Shown here piece by piece: positions 43,834 through 52,793 of a DNA stretch of 52,839 nucleotides. Each line of letters starts with the position of its first letter. Position 1 is the first letter of the stretch. The stretch is taken from positions 1 to 52,839 of the forward strand of contig NZ_RIAV01000020.1 of NCBI RefSeq assembly GCF_003852715.1, written 5' to 3'. The stretch comes from Ectobacillus antri. GTDB taxonomy: Bacteria; Bacillota; Bacilli; Bacillales; Bacillaceae_G. The notes below the pieces were generated by a model. It saw nothing but the letters and a program-made list of their open reading frames with translations. It ran no database searches and was not told where the DNA came from. The translations under genes were made by a program, and so were the position numbers.

Positions 43834-44037
43834 TCAACCGCCTCCCACAAATGTAACAATCTCAATTTGATCTCCATCAAACAATACAGTTTCTAAATAA
43901 GAATTCTTTGACAATATACTTTTATTCCTCTCGACAACAAGCAACTTATGAGCAATATTTAAATGTTCAAGCAATTGCTCAACCGTACGAATATGCTCAG
44001 GTATCATTACATTCTGCCCATTAATTTTCAATAACAC
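43834..44037 (-). CDS. thiS: Sulfur carrier protein ThiS
   Basis: A 67-residue ubiquitin-like protein with the essential C-terminal Gly-Gly (FVGGG). ThiF adenylates it and a thiocarboxylate is formed for ThiG. It starts with GTG at 44037 behind GGAGGGG, overlapping the thiO end by 10 bp. Confidence 0.9.
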   Translation of the reverse strand: MLLKINGQNVMIPEHIRTVEQLLEHLNIAHKLLVVERNKSILSKNSYLETVLFDGDQIEIVTFVGGG

Positions 44038-45113
44038 ACAAACCCCTCCTCACGTACAGACTTTCCTTCCAATAAATCAGCCATATACCTACCGGCCAAT
44101 GGACTTAACAAAATCCCATTTCGATAATGACCAGTACACATATATAAACCTTCTATCTCAGGATGCCTTCCCATATAAGGTGCTCCTGCCTTTGATTGAG
44201 GTCTAAGACCAGCCCAAGCCCGCTCCCATTTCGCCTCTTGTAAGGCAGGAAGAATGGCAACTGCTTTTTGCATCAAAGACTGGATGCTTCCCATTGTTAC
44301 AGTCTTGTCGTATACACCTTCTGTTACTGTGGCCCCAATAATATAGCGTCCGCCTCGCTTAGGAACAATGTAAAAGCCTTCTTCAAATATAGGCACGCTT
44401 AAAATAGATTTATAGGACGTAACAGATAAAACTTCGCCTTTTACGGGATACGTGCCAACATGTTGCATGTGAAGAAACGGTGTGCTCCATGAACCAGCTG
44501 CAACGACAACCTGTGCACAAGATATACGTCCTCTTGATGTAACTACACCTGTTATTGTATTTCCGCTCCTTTCAATTTCTAACACTTCTGTTTCTTCATA
44601 TATAGTTGCACCAGAAGCCGCTGCCGAATAGGCAAAGGCACGTGTCAGTTCATGCGCAATCACATGACCATCTTCCGGATAATAAACCGCTTCATGTACA
44701 AAAGGAGATATTGCAGGTTCTTTGTCGCGAAGCTGTTCTCCGGTCATAATAACAGCCTGTTCTCCAAGGTTTTGCTGCCATGAGACAGATTCTCGTAATT
44801 GCTGCGCTGTCTCCTCGTTGCAGGCAATACGATAAATACCACTTGATTGATATCCAATATCAATACCTGTTTTGTCACGAAGCTTAACAGATAAAGCAGG
44901 AAACATACTGCGGCTCTTTCTTGCCGCTTGAAATAAAGAATCATACATAGTCCACTCTGCTTGCACACCGAGCAAACCGGCAGCTGCACCAGAAGCTTCT
45001 GCACCCAATGTATGTCTTTCCACGACTGCAACACTTGCTCCTCTTTCTGATAAATAATGCGCAATAGAACAACCTATTACTCCACCGCCAATAATAATTA
45101 CATCGTAATTCAT
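44028..45113 (-). CDS. thiO: Glycine oxidase
   Basis: A 361-residue FAD-dependent oxidase: GGGVIGCSIAHYLSERG is the dinucleotide fold, followed by GASGAAAGLLG and a C-terminal GHYRNGILLSPLAG. It turns glycine into the imine used by ThiG. ATG at 45113 follows AGAGGG and overlaps the tenI end by 4 bp. Confidence 0.9.
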   Translation of the reverse strand: MNYDVIIIGGGVIGCSIAHYLSERGASVAVVERHTLGAEASGAAAGLLGVQAEWTMYDSLFQAARKSRSMFPALSVKLRDKTGIDIGYQSSGIYRIACNEETAQQLRESVSWQQNLGEQAVIMTGEQLRDKEPAISPFVHEAVYYPEDGHVIAHELTRAFAYSAAASGATIYEETEVLEIERSGNTITGVVTSRGRISCAQVVVAAGSWSTPFLHMQHVGTYPVKGEVLSVTSYKSILSVPIFEEGFYIVPKRGGRYIIGATVTEGVYDKTVTMGSIQSLMQKAVAILPALQEAKWERAWAGLRPQSKAGAPYMGRHPEIEGLYMCTGHYRNGILLSPLAGRYMADLLEGKSVREEGFVCY

Positions 45114-45718
45114 GTTTCCCTCTTCACCATCTTTCGATAAGAAATTGCTCGTTTCACAGGGGTTTCATTTGATAAGATTCCCGATAAAACTGCGACACCA
45201 GAAGCACCTGCCTGGAGAATATCGGGAACGTGAGCAGGTTGAATACCGCCAATCGCTACAACTGGAATGGATATCGCTTCTGCAACCTTCTGCAATGCTT
45301 TCATGCCACGTGCCGGTATAGCAGGTTTAGACGCTGTAGGAAAAATGTGTCCATATATAAGAGAGTCTGCTCCTGCCTCTACAGCTTTGATTGCTCCGTC
45401 AAGAGAATGAACAGATGCACCTACGTGTAAGAACGGAAAAGATTTCTTAATCTGCTGAACAGGAAGACCTGTTTCACCTAATTGCACCCGCGTAACACCT
45501 GTTAACAAAGCCACATCTATCCTGTCATTTACAACAATCTTGGACACAGGAAAGCCAGCTTTTTTTAGTGCCTCCACACCTTGATAAATTGTCCGTGCAT
45601 CTTTATCACGCTCTCGTATATGTAAATAATCAATATACGCTTGCATCTCCATAGCATGTTTGACTAGCCTTTCCATTGACATTCCGTTTGAAATAACATG
45701 TAGTTCTCTCATACTCAT
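45110..45718 (-). CDS. tenI: Thiazole tautomerase TenI
   Basis: A 202-residue TIM-barrel protein similar to thiamine phosphate synthase, with HIRERDKDA, GASVHS, YGHIFPTASKPAIPARG and VVAIGGIQPAH. In B. subtilis TenI aromatises the thiazole made by ThiG. ThiE is similar, so confusion is possible, but the operon order tenI-thiO-thiS-thiG-thiF matches B. subtilis. ATG at 45718 has only a weak ribosome site; the second ATG two codons later is possible. Confidence 0.85.
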   Translation of the reverse strand: MSMRELHVISNGMSMERLVKHAMEMQAYIDYLHIRERDKDARTIYQGVEALKKAGFPVSKIVVNDRIDVALLTGVTRVQLGETGLPVQQIKKSFPFLHVGASVHSLDGAIKAVEAGADSLIYGHIFPTASKPAIPARGMKALQKVAEAISIPVVAIGGIQPAHVPDILQAGASGVAVLSGILSNETPVKRAISYRKMVKRET

Positions 45719-45721
45719 AAC

Positions 45722-46702
45722 CTATTTCAATACATTTTCAAAAAACGTTTCAGCTGGTAATACTTTCTTGGCCAGGCCTTTTTCTTTTAACCATTCATTT
45801 TGTTGCTGCCATGATGCTGCTGTTTGCGATAAAAACGGCTCTCCTTCAGCCTCCATCTTTCCAAGTAGGATATGCATGCTTTCTTGCTCTACTTCTTTAA
45901 TTAAAGGAAAATTCTCTTTCTCTTGGTTTTTCAAAAGAATTTGCAAAGCCTCGTTTGGATTCTCTCGCATAAATTGATAGCCACGCTCTGCACCACGTAA
46001 AAATGCTTCTACTAATTTACGATCCTTTTTTAATGTCTTATCACCCGTTACCATTACCAGTTCGTAGTAATTGGGAACACCATATTCAGCGGGGCTTAAA
46101 TAAGTTGGCTTATACCCTTCATGCCGCAATACAGGTACTTCATGATTAATATAAGCTCCTGTGACTGCATCCGTTTTGTTTGTAATTAAAGCGGGTACTA
46201 AATCAAACCCGACATCAACAAGCTTTACTTTATCCGGATTACCGCCATCTTCCTTCACCATAGTTCTTAAATACGCTTCACTAAGGGGGGTTCCGGAATA
46301 TCCTACTGTTTTTCCTTCAAGGTCTTTTGGTGAACGAATACCTGCTTTTTCTAAGGAAACAATATGGTTAAGAGGAGAGCGCACAACTGCACCAATTGAT
46401 GTGATTGGTATACCCTCGTTTGCTTTTGCAATGACAACATCAGGCTGATAATATAGTCCAATTGTTACCTTGCCTGCTGCCGCTAATGTAAGCGGGTCTG
46501 TAGGATTGGAAGGATATTTAATATCTACCTCAATGTTTTCCTTTGCAAAATACCCCTTTTCTATTGCTGCGTATAAGTAGCTGTGCACCGCATTTGGATA
46601 CCAATCTAGCATAATAGTTACATGCTTTTTCTTCTCTGTGCTACACCCAACTGATACAAAGATTAAAATGATCCCAAGCATCAATAACAAAAATTTTCTC
46701 AC
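45722..46702 (-). CDS. thiY: Thiamine pyrimidine-precursor-binding lipoprotein (ThiY-like)
   Basis: A 326-residue NMT1/THI5-like lipoprotein. The signal ends in VSVGC (Cys about residue 20) and the mature part begins with KHVTIMLDWYPNAVHSYLYA. ThiY in Bacillus binds formylaminopyrimidine, a thiamine breakdown product, which TenA and others salvage. GTG at 46702 is favoured: GGGGGAA lies just upstream and it overlaps the permease stop by 4 bp. An ATG five codons earlier is the alternative. Confidence 0.87.
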   Translation of the reverse strand: MRKFLLLMLGIILIFVSVGCSTEKKKHVTIMLDWYPNAVHSYLYAAIEKGYFAKENIEVDIKYPSNPTDPLTLAAAGKVTIGLYYQPDVVIAKANEGIPITSIGAVVRSPLNHIVSLEKAGIRSPKDLEGKTVGYSGTPLSEAYLRTMVKEDGGNPDKVKLVDVGFDLVPALITNKTDAVTGAYINHEVPVLRHEGYKPTYLSPAEYGVPNYYELVMVTGDKTLKKDRKLVEAFLRGAERGYQFMRENPNEALQILLKNQEKENFPLIKEVEQESMHILLGKMEAEGEPFLSQTAASWQQQNEWLKEKGLAKKVLPAETFFENVLK

Positions 46703-47442
46703 GAGTGTTTCCCCCATCTAACAAATTTCTTTTCAATGATTGCAATACATACCACCATGACAATTGCCAATATAGATAACAAGACAATTGGTGCAAACAC
46801 ACCAGCTCCATCTAGCTGCGTCATCATTCGTTTACTAAAATAACCCAGTCCTGCTTCCGCTCCGAGCCATTCTCCGATAGCCGCACCAATGACACTAAGC
46901 GGAGCGGCTACCTTCAATCCGGAAAACAAATAAGGAAGCGCCGTCGGGATATATAGCTTTATAAACAGATGACGTTTGGATGCCCCAAAGGTAGTCAATA
47001 GTTCTTTCCATTCTGTTTGTACCGCACGAAATCCATCGTACGTATTGACAGCAACCGGGAAAAACGCAATTAATACTGTCACAACAACCTTGCTCCAAAT
47101 AGAGTAACCGAACCACAGCACAAATAAAGGCGCCAATGCAGTAATCGGTATTGTCTGGGAAGCAATTAAAAGCGGATAAAACACACGCTCTATAACTGGA
47201 TACATGGCCATAAGAGAAGCGGTAAGTATACCGAGAGCAAGAGAAATAGCCAAACCAATTACAACAACTTGGAAGGTAGCTATTAAATGAACCTGAAACA
47301 ATATATCTCGTAACTCCCATATTTTAAAAGCAATCGCAGAGGGCGAAGGAAGAATATACATCGCATCAACAACACGCGCCCCCATTTCCCAACATATACA
47401 CAGCAAGAGAACAGTCCATATGGAAGGCAGATATTGTTTCAT
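46699..47442 (-). CDS. thiX: Thiamine precursor ABC transporter permease (ThiX-like)
   Basis: A 247-residue permease with about six membrane segments and the BPD_transp_1 loop (TFGASKRHLFIKLYIPTALP). It is the channel for the ThiY-bound pyrimidine. ATG at 47442 overlaps the ATPase stop by 4 bp. Confidence 0.87.
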   Translation of the reverse strand: MKQYLPSIWTVLLLCICWEMGARVVDAMYILPSPSAIAFKIWELRDILFQVHLIATFQVVVIGLAISLALGILTASLMAMYPVIERVFYPLLIASQTIPITALAPLFVLWFGYSIWSKVVVTVLIAFFPVAVNTYDGFRAVQTEWKELLTTFGASKRHLFIKLYIPTALPYLFSGLKVAAPLSVIGAAIGEWLGAEAGLGYFSKRMMTQLDGAGVFAPIVLLSILAIVMVVCIAIIEKKFVRWGKHS

Positions 47443-48173
47443 AGTGCCACCCTCTGATAAAGCATTTGTAATATCTCATATTTAAGTCTCAGTACCTCTG
47501 TCCTTTGTAAATCCTCACGCATTCTTTGCCTCGGCAATGGTACAATAAACTCATGCGCAATTCCTGTTCCTCGTTCTGTCATAACCATAATCCTGTCCGA
47601 TAAAAATAAGGCTTCTTCGACGTCATGCGTGATAAATAAAATAGTTTTCTTCCAATTAACACACTGTGTATACAACCACTCCTGCATTTTGATCTTAGTA
47701 ATCGCGTCTAAGGCGCTGAACGGTTCATCAAGTAATAGGACTGGTGCACCTGTTAAAAAGGTTCTAACAAAGGATACCCGTTGCCGCATGCCTCCTGATA
47801 AATTCTTTGGATACTTATTACAGTAATCTGCAAGTCCAAACAGCTCTAAGTACCGAAGCGCATTTTCCTTAGCTTTTTTTGGTTTGACCCCTGTACATTC
47901 CAAAGCAAGAGAAGCATTTTCTGCTACTGTCCTCCAAGGAAATAACAAATCCCGCTGTGGCATATAACCGACCTTTTCCATTAACTGAATTGCTCCTCTA
48001 TACTGCTTTTCAAGACCTGTTAACAAACGAAAAATTGTACTTTTCCCACAGCCACTTGGACCAATAATACTAACAAATTCCCCCTTCTTCACCGTAAAGC
48101 TACAATCTTGTAAAATGAGCTTATCTTCCTCATATGAAAAGGAAACACGATTAAACACCAATACTTCGTTCAA
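47439..48173 (-). CDS. thiZ: Thiamine precursor ABC transporter ATPase (ThiZ-like)
   Basis: A 244-residue ATPase with Walker [11 protein letters not shown]-loop MPQRDLLFPW, signature LSGGMRQR and Walker [14 protein letters not shown] chose TTG at 48173, just before the NEVLVFNRVSFSYEE start, with AAGGAG about 10 bp upstream; it overlaps the tenA end by 23 bp. A longer form would lie inside tenA and lacks a ribosome site. Confidence 0.85.
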   Translation of the reverse strand: MNEVLVFNRVSFSYEEDKLILQDCSFTVKKGEFVSIIGPSGCGKSTIFRLLTGLEKQYRGAIQLMEKVGYMPQRDLLFPWRTVAENASLALECTGVKPKKAKENALRYLELFGLADYCNKYPKNLSGGMRQRVSFVRTFLTGAPVLLLDEPFSALDAITKIKMQEWLYTQCVNWKKTILFITHDVEEALFLSDRIMVMTERGTGIAHEFIVPLPRQRMREDLQRTEVLRLKYEILQMLYQRVAL

Positions 48174-48837
48174 TCTCCCACATCTCCTTACGATACGCCA
48201 TATCCCAAAATAGATATTCAAAGCGACTTGTATTTAAAAAGATCTCTTCTAAGCGCGCCAATTCTGTATCCGATTTTCCTTCAGCCAGCTTATCTAGCAA
48301 TTCCATCATCCACATGCACATCTCACCGTATTCGACAGAGCTATAACTACGGATCCATTCACCGTAGAACACATGATCAGCCGCACCTGGAATGGTATTC
48401 AAACGTTTACCAATCTCCCAATAACTCCACATACACGGCAACAGAGAAGCTGTTAACTCAGCTAAGGTTCCGCTCTGTGAAACTGACAACATATAATTGG
48501 TATAAGCGAGATTCATAGCTGAAGGCTTAGCTCGCTCCATCTCTTCTATAGAAACGCCTAAACGTTTTGCATACTGCTTATGTAAACTCATTTCGCCATT
48601 TAAAATACCATCCATTTGCTTTGCAAACTGTTCCATTATACGAGGATTATGTGCCTTTACAACACCTAACGCATACACTTTGGCATAGTCTAATAAATAC
48701 AAATAGTCTTGCACTAAATAATATTGAAATGTTTCAATCGGCAATGTACCGTCACCGATTCCTCTGACAAACGGATGATTATGACTTTGCTCCCAAATCT
48801 CCTCTGCTTGCTGAAATACATGTTTACAAAAGCTCAT
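48151..48837 (-). CDS. tenA: Aminopyrimidine aminohydrolase / thiaminase II
   Basis: A 228-residue all-helical TenA. MSFCKHVFQQAEEIWEQS, FVRGIGDGTLP, FQYYLVQDYLYLLDYAKVYA, and the Cys in SLLPCMWSYWEIG agree with known TenA enzymes. It hydrolyses aminopyrimidines from degraded thiamine to give HMP. ATG at 48837 follows GAGGAGG. First gene of the operon, after two TPP riboswitches. Confidence 0.92.
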   Translation of the reverse strand: MSFCKHVFQQAEEIWEQSHNHPFVRGIGDGTLPIETFQYYLVQDYLYLLDYAKVYALGVVKAHNPRIMEQFAKQMDGILNGEMSLHKQYAKRLGVSIEEMERAKPSAMNLAYTNYMLSVSQSGTLAELTASLLPCMWSYWEIGKRLNTIPGAADHVFYGEWIRSYSSVEYGEMCMWMMELLDKLAEGKSDTELARLEEIFLNTSRFEYLFWDMAYRKEMWEIERSIGV

Positions 48838-48860
48838 CTCTATTCCTCCTCTATACAAAT

Positions 48861-48886
48861 AAAAGCCGCTTAATACAAGCGGCAAA
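48861..48886 (-). terminator. Terminator of the second TPP riboswitch
   Basis: GCCGCTT, loop, AAGCGGC followed on the minus strand by TTTTATTTG, just upstream of the tenA ribosome site. Confidence 0.8.
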
Positions 48887-48910
48887 AAGACACGATGTTA
48901 TCGTTGTAAG

Positions 48911-48992
48911 CCACTTCCCTTCGCCAGCATTATCCGGATCAGGTCATAAGGGTTAAGGTATAATACCTCTCTCAGCAAAATTGCACCCCTAG
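48911..48992 (-). promoter_or_regulatory. TPP riboswitch, gene-proximal
   Basis: Minus strand AGGGGTGC...GCTGAGAG at the 5' side and ACCCTTATGACCTGATCCGG, then GATAATGCTGGCGAAGGGAA: the THI-box. It has its own terminator (48861-48886). TPP binding turns expression off. Confidence 0.95.
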
Positions 48993-49016
48993 TGATACAT
49001 ATAAATTCATAAGAAA

Positions 49017-49046
49017 AGCCCAACCTTCGCGCACAAAGGTTGGGCT
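49017..49046 (-). terminator. Terminator of the first TPP riboswitch
   Basis: AGCCCAACCTT and its complement AAGGTTGGGCT with a short loop, followed on the minus strand by TTTCTTATG. Confidence 0.8.
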
Positions 49047-49057
49047 TGTAATAATAA

Positions 49058-49152
49058 GTCCTTCGCTTTCCTACGCTGGTATTATCCAGATCAGGTCAAG
49101 GGTCATCGACTTACGGTCGGACTCTCAGCCGGCATCACCAGCTCCCCTAGCA
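49058..49152 (-). promoter_or_regulatory. TPP riboswitch, promoter-proximal
   Basis: Minus strand TAGGGGAGCTGG...GGCTGAGAG, then ACCCTTGACCTGATCTGG, ATAATACCAGCGTAGGAAAGC. It is a second full THI-box with its own terminator. Sequence similarity to the other is limited to the conserved core, so it is not a recent duplicate. This tandem arrangement upstream of tenA is known from B. anthracis. Confidence 0.95.
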
Positions 49153-49170
49153 TCTTATGAAATTAACAAC

Positions 49171-49199
49171 AGTATAACACTGCTTATAGAGATGTGCAA
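49171..49199 (-). promoter_or_regulatory. SigA-type promoter of the thiamine operon
   Basis: Minus strand TTGCAC (49199-49194), a 17-bp spacer and TATACT (49176-49171). Confidence 0.65.
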
Positions 49200-49516
49200 A
49201 TAAAACTAAAAACTTTCTATATAACATTTCATAATATTGTCTGCTCTACAGCAAAATAGCTTTGTATATTCATTTGAACACATAGTTATTTATAAAGAAA
49301 AATATTTATTTTTTGATATAAAAACCCTTTTTTAAGAGAATTTCTTTAAAAAAAATTTTGTTTTTTGTATTTTTCTTTAAAATTACCATATTTATCTTGA
49401 AAAAACGTAATAATACGTTATCATATTTTTATATAACAAAATATTCAAAGTTTACACTTTAATAATATATAATACATGATTTAGTTTATGCGAACTTACA
49501 TAGGGGGCAGAGAAAA
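49200..49516. other. AT-rich upstream region of the wall-hydrolase gene
   Basis: About 315 bp, very AT-rich, with long A and T runs. No ORF, no clear hairpin; it probably holds the promoter of the downstream gene, which I cannot place with confidence. Confidence 0.4.
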
Positions 49517-50650
49517 ATGAATGCAAAAACAATAGCTTTTTCAGCTGTAGCATTAGCAAGTATCCCTTTTATTGCGGATTCAGCTGAAGCAAGCACCACA
49601 AAAACAGGAACTGTTCAGGCAACGTCTTTAAACGTCAGAAGTCAACCTTCAGCAAGCTCCACCATCCTAGCTTCACTACCTCGTAATAGTTCTGTTTCTA
49701 TTACAGGGGAGCAAGGTGATTGGTATCAAATTATTCATAAAAACAGAACCGGCTTCGTACATAAATCTTATATTACTTTACAAAATACAGCTGTTCCTTC
49801 AAAATCAAATCAATATGTAGTGAATGCAACCTCTTTAAATGTTCGCACTGGTCCCAGCACTGGCGCTTCTATTATTGGTTCTCTCATAAACGGAAAATTA
49901 GTAGACGTTTTATCAGAAGAAAATGGTTGGTATAAAATCTCGTACAACACACAAACAGCTTATGTCAAAAAAGAGTTTCTATCTTTGGTATCAGGTTCAG
50001 AAGTAAAAGGGATTACTGACCCAGGACAAGTAAAAGCCATTACTCCTTCACCTTACTATGTAACAGTTTCAGGACTAAGAGTTCGCACCGGCCCAGGAAC
50101 ATCCTATACGATTCAAAGCGTATTAGGAAAAGGTGAGAAAATTACTGTTGTCGGAGAAGTAAATGGTTGGTATAAAGTTAATTATGGCAGCGCGGTTGGA
50201 TTTGTGTCAAAAGATTATGTGCAACCTGCCGGTTCTTCACCAACACAAACAAGTGCTTTTATCTTCCCGGCATCAGCAGGCTATATATCTTCTAAATTTG
50301 GTATGCGTTGGGGCAGCATGCATTACGGCATAGATTTAGCAGCCTCAGGCAATGTACAAATTTTTGCCGCTGCCGATGGAAAAGTAAGTCGATCCTATTA
50401 TTCTTCCAGTTACGGAAATGTAGTGTTTGTAAAGCATACAATTAATGGGCAGTTGTATACTACCGTATATGCGCACTTAAAAAGTCGATCTGTAAAAGAA
50501 GGAGACACTGTAAAATCCGGTCAGATATTAGGTTATATGGGTAATACCGGAAATTCATTCGGGCAACACCTTCATTTTGAATTACATAAAGGAGAATGGA
50601 ACATTTCTAAAACGAATGCCATTGATCCTCTACCTTACATACAACGATAA
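49517..50650 (+). CDS. Secreted peptidoglycan hydrolase: three SH3b repeats and M23 peptidase
   Basis: A 377-residue exported protein. A signal peptide ends near AEA (about 25). Three SH3b repeats follow (starting near 31, 97 and 180), each with SLNVRSQP / TGPS-like and GWYKI-like motifs, for wall binding. The C-terminal M23 domain (about 260-375) has GMRWGSMHYGIDLAAS (His and Asp of HxxxD) and GQHLHFELH (HxH), the zinc ligands of a lysostaphin-like endopeptidase. ATG at 49517 follows GGGGGCAGAG. It probably cuts peptide crossbridges in growth or sporulation. Confidence 0.9.
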   Translation: MNAKTIAFSAVALASIPFIADSAEASTTKTGTVQATSLNVRSQPSASSTILASLPRNSSVSITGEQGDWYQIIHKNRTGFVHKSYITLQNTAVPSKSNQYVVNATSLNVRTGPSTGASIIGSLINGKLVDVLSEENGWYKISYNTQTAYVKKEFLSLVSGSEVKGITDPGQVKAITPSPYYVTVSGLRVRTGPGTSYTIQSVLGKGEKITVVGEVNGWYKVNYGSAVGFVSKDYVQPAGSSPTQTSAFIFPASAGYISSKFGMRWGSMHYGIDLAASGNVQIFAAADGKVSRSYYSSSYGNVVFVKHTINGQLYTTVYAHLKSRSVKEGDTVKSGQILGYMGNTGNSFGQHLHFELHKGEWNISKTNAIDPLPYIQR

Positions 50651-50668
50651 CTTTCAGGAGATAGTATC

Positions 50669-51004
50669 ATGAATCGAAGTCTTATTATCATCACAGAAGC
50701 ACTTGCTTTATTTGGGTTACTTTGCTGTGTATTTGTTCTTCATGCTAATATGTGGTTTTTAGGTACACTTATTGCTTTCGCTCTATGTGAAATATTGCTC
50801 GAATTAGCAAATCAAACATTAAAAAAATCTGTCGTAATCTGCTACCACATTATGTTCTTTCTTGCTTTTCTATTTACAAGTATATATGGAAGTGGGTTAC
50901 AACTTATTTCTTTCTTACCTTTATTCTTTTGGATGACTATTGTAGTTACCTCTAAGTATAAGAACACCTTTGACAACAATCAGGAAGAAATATACATAAA
51001 ATAA
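50669..51004 (+). CDS. Small membrane protein of unknown function
   Basis: A 111-residue protein with about four hydrophobic segments (about 5-25, 28-47, 56-74, 78-97) and a charged tail ending EEIYIK. ATG at 50669 follows AGGAGAT. It lies 18 bp after the M23 hydrolase gene and is followed by a terminator, so they form a two-gene unit. I do not recognise its family. Confidence 0.65.
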   Translation: MNRSLIIITEALALFGLLCCVFVLHANMWFLGTLIAFALCEILLELANQTLKKSVVICYHIMFFLAFLFTSIYGSGLQLISFLPLFFWMTIVVTSKYKNTFDNNQEEIYIK

Positions 51005-51034
51005 AAAATGCCGAATTATTCGGCATTTTTTATT
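51004..51034. terminator. Bidirectional terminator
   Basis: AAAAAATGCCGAA, loop TTA, TTCGGCATTTTTT. It lies between two convergent genes. Confidence 0.85.
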
Positions 51035-51040
51035 TTACGA

Positions 51041-52162
51041 TTAACCACACGCATACATCTCATACAACTTTTGTAAATTATAAATTTTTTCCAACCGCAA
51101 GCGCTCTTCCTCTGTGCACCAATAGAACAACATATCATGAATAGTTCCATAACATTTATTTCTGATGAATGGTGCTATAAACGAAAGAAAGTTATGACCA
51201 AACTGTGAAAATACAAAGCGTCTCATAAATTCTTCTTTCTTCTCATCCGCCTTGCAAATTTTAAGTAATTGTTCAAAGTATGTAACTTGTCTTGGAACTT
51301 GAATTAAGTTAAAGAAAGGAATATAAGATAAAAAAGCAGCCACTATATCATGATAACTACATAAAAATTCATAGTCTGCATATAACATAAGTTCACGACA
51401 TTCGCTTATAAAATCAAATGGGGAATCGTAGTTAGCTATTGAAAAGATATCTGATAGTTGTGCAAGAATAATACGGTGACAAATAACAGCTCTATTATCT
51501 ACACCACACCTTTGCCACTGTTCGATACGTGTCTCATAAAAAGACAAGAGGTCATAGTGAATAATATAATCTATATAAGAATTGCAAATAGGCACAGCTT
51601 CCATAATATGCTCATTTAATGCACTCTTTTCTTTAGGTACAAACAGCAACACAAACGTAATAACCTCTTTACTAGAAAAGAAACTTTCATAGTTTTTCCA
51701 ACTATTAAACTTATATTTTATACGCTCCCATATATCATAATCCTGATCTTGTAAACCTACTGTTTTTGATTTTAAAACGATATAATTCCAAGCTGTTAAT
51801 TCTGTTATAATATCCCATGAACTATGAGTTAATGCCGTATATACAAAGCGTTCTAATCCTTGATTCTTCATTAGCTCATAACCTGCTTCATATTCTTGAA
51901 TTTCCTGGTACAAGCATACAATACGCAATATCACTGGAATTTCATCTTTATGAAACCTTGGTAGCCGTTCTATCATTTGAAGTGCATGTAAAATTAATGA
52001 CCTTATATGATTTTGTTTATAAAATTCTTTTCTCTTCCATAATATAACTTTACTTTTCTCTCCATTTTCATCTACTTCTTGTGGTATGAGCAGAGAAAGC
52101 AGCTCTGTAAAATTTTGTGGCTGAGCAAGTTGTTCATTAATCAAACTCCGATTTGGCAACAT
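51041..52162 (-). CDS. Uncharacterised 373-residue helical protein
   Basis: No domain is recognised. The sequence is mainly helical, rich in aromatic and Leu residues, and contains LRIVCLYQEIQEYEAGYELM near 82-102, which resembles a tetratricopeptide-like helix pair. No signal peptide or membrane segment is evident. ATG at 52162 follows AAGGGGGG. It stands alone next to a tRNA cluster, a place where accessory genes are often found. Confidence 0.65.
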   Translation of the reverse strand: MLPNRSLINEQLAQPQNFTELLSLLIPQEVDENGEKSKVILWKRKEFYKQNHIRSLILHALQMIERLPRFHKDEIPVILRIVCLYQEIQEYEAGYELMKNQGLERFVYTALTHSSWDIITELTAWNYIVLKSKTVGLQDQDYDIWERIKYKFNSWKNYESFFSSKEVITFVLLFVPKEKSALNEHIMEAVPICNSYIDYIIHYDLLSFYETRIEQWQRCGVDNRAVICHRIILAQLSDIFSIANYDSPFDFISECRELMLYADYEFLCSYHDIVAAFLSYIPFFNLIQVPRQVTYFEQLLKICKADEKKEEFMRRFVFSQFGHNFLSFIAPFIRNKCYGTIHDMLFYWCTEEERLRLEKIYNLQKLYEMYACG

Positions 52163-52369
52163 ATGTCCCCCCTTAATTATATTATAACAGCTTTATATAT
52201 TGAATATATATAAACAATAAAAAATAGCACAAAACAGCTTATAACAATGTATCCCTGAGCCATATATAAGTCTTGTAAACTATTTGCTTTAATATACGGT
52301 ACACCCATCTCGTATCACTTGAACTTTTCCTTTACACAAGATAGATTGGAAATAAAAAGTATACGAAAA

Positions 52370-52397
52370 AAAGCCAGTGCGAATGCACTGGCTTTTG
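52370..52397 (-). terminator. Terminator of the tRNA operon
   Basis: AAAGCCAGTGC, loop ATTC, GCACTGGCTTT followed on the minus strand by TTTTCG. Confidence 0.85.
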
Positions 52398-52400
52398 GTA

Positions 52401-52472
52401 TGACCCGTACGGGATTCGAACCCGTGTTACCGCCGTGAAAGGGCGGTGTCTTAACCACTTGACCAACGGGCC
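52401..52472 (-). tRNA. tRNA-Glu (anticodon TTC)
   Basis: Minus strand starts GGCCCGTTGG and ends with ACGGGTCA; anticodon loop CTTTCAC gives TTC. TPsiC arm GGGTTCGAATCCC. No encoded CCA. Confidence 0.95.
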
Positions 52473-52476
52473 TTAA

Positions 52477-52551
52477 TGGCTCCGCAAGTAGGATTCGAAC
52501 CTACGACCTATCGGTTAACAGCCGATTGCTCTACCGCTGAGCTATTGCGGA
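52477..52551 (-). tRNA. tRNA-Asn (anticodon GTT)
   Basis: Minus strand starts TCCGCAATAGCTCAG and ends GCGGAGCCA, with encoded CCA. Anticodon loop CTGTTAA gives GTT. Confidence 0.95.
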
Positions 52552-52560
52552 ATATATAAA

Positions 52561-52634
<74 letters not shown>

Positions 52635-52640
52635 ACATTT

Positions 52641-52714
52641 TGGCAGGGGTAGTAGGAATCGAACCCACACCGGAGGTTTTGGAGACCTCTGTTCTACCTT
52701 TAAACTATACCCCT
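52641..52714 (-). tRNA. tRNA-Trp (anticodon CCA)
   Basis: Minus strand starts AGGGGTATAGTTTAA and ends ACCCCTGCCA with encoded CCA. Anticodon loop CTCCAAA gives CCA. Confidence 0.95.
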
Positions 52715-52720
52715 AATCGA

Positions 52721-52793
52721 TGCCGGCTAGAGGACTTGAACCCCCAACCTACTGATTACAAGTCAGTTGCTCTGCCAATTGAGCTAAGCCGGC
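52721..52793 (-). tRNA. tRNA-Thr (anticodon TGT)
   Basis: Minus strand starts GCCGGCTTAGCTCA; acceptor GCCGGCT/AGCCGGC; anticodon loop CTTGTAA gives TGT. Confidence 0.95.
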
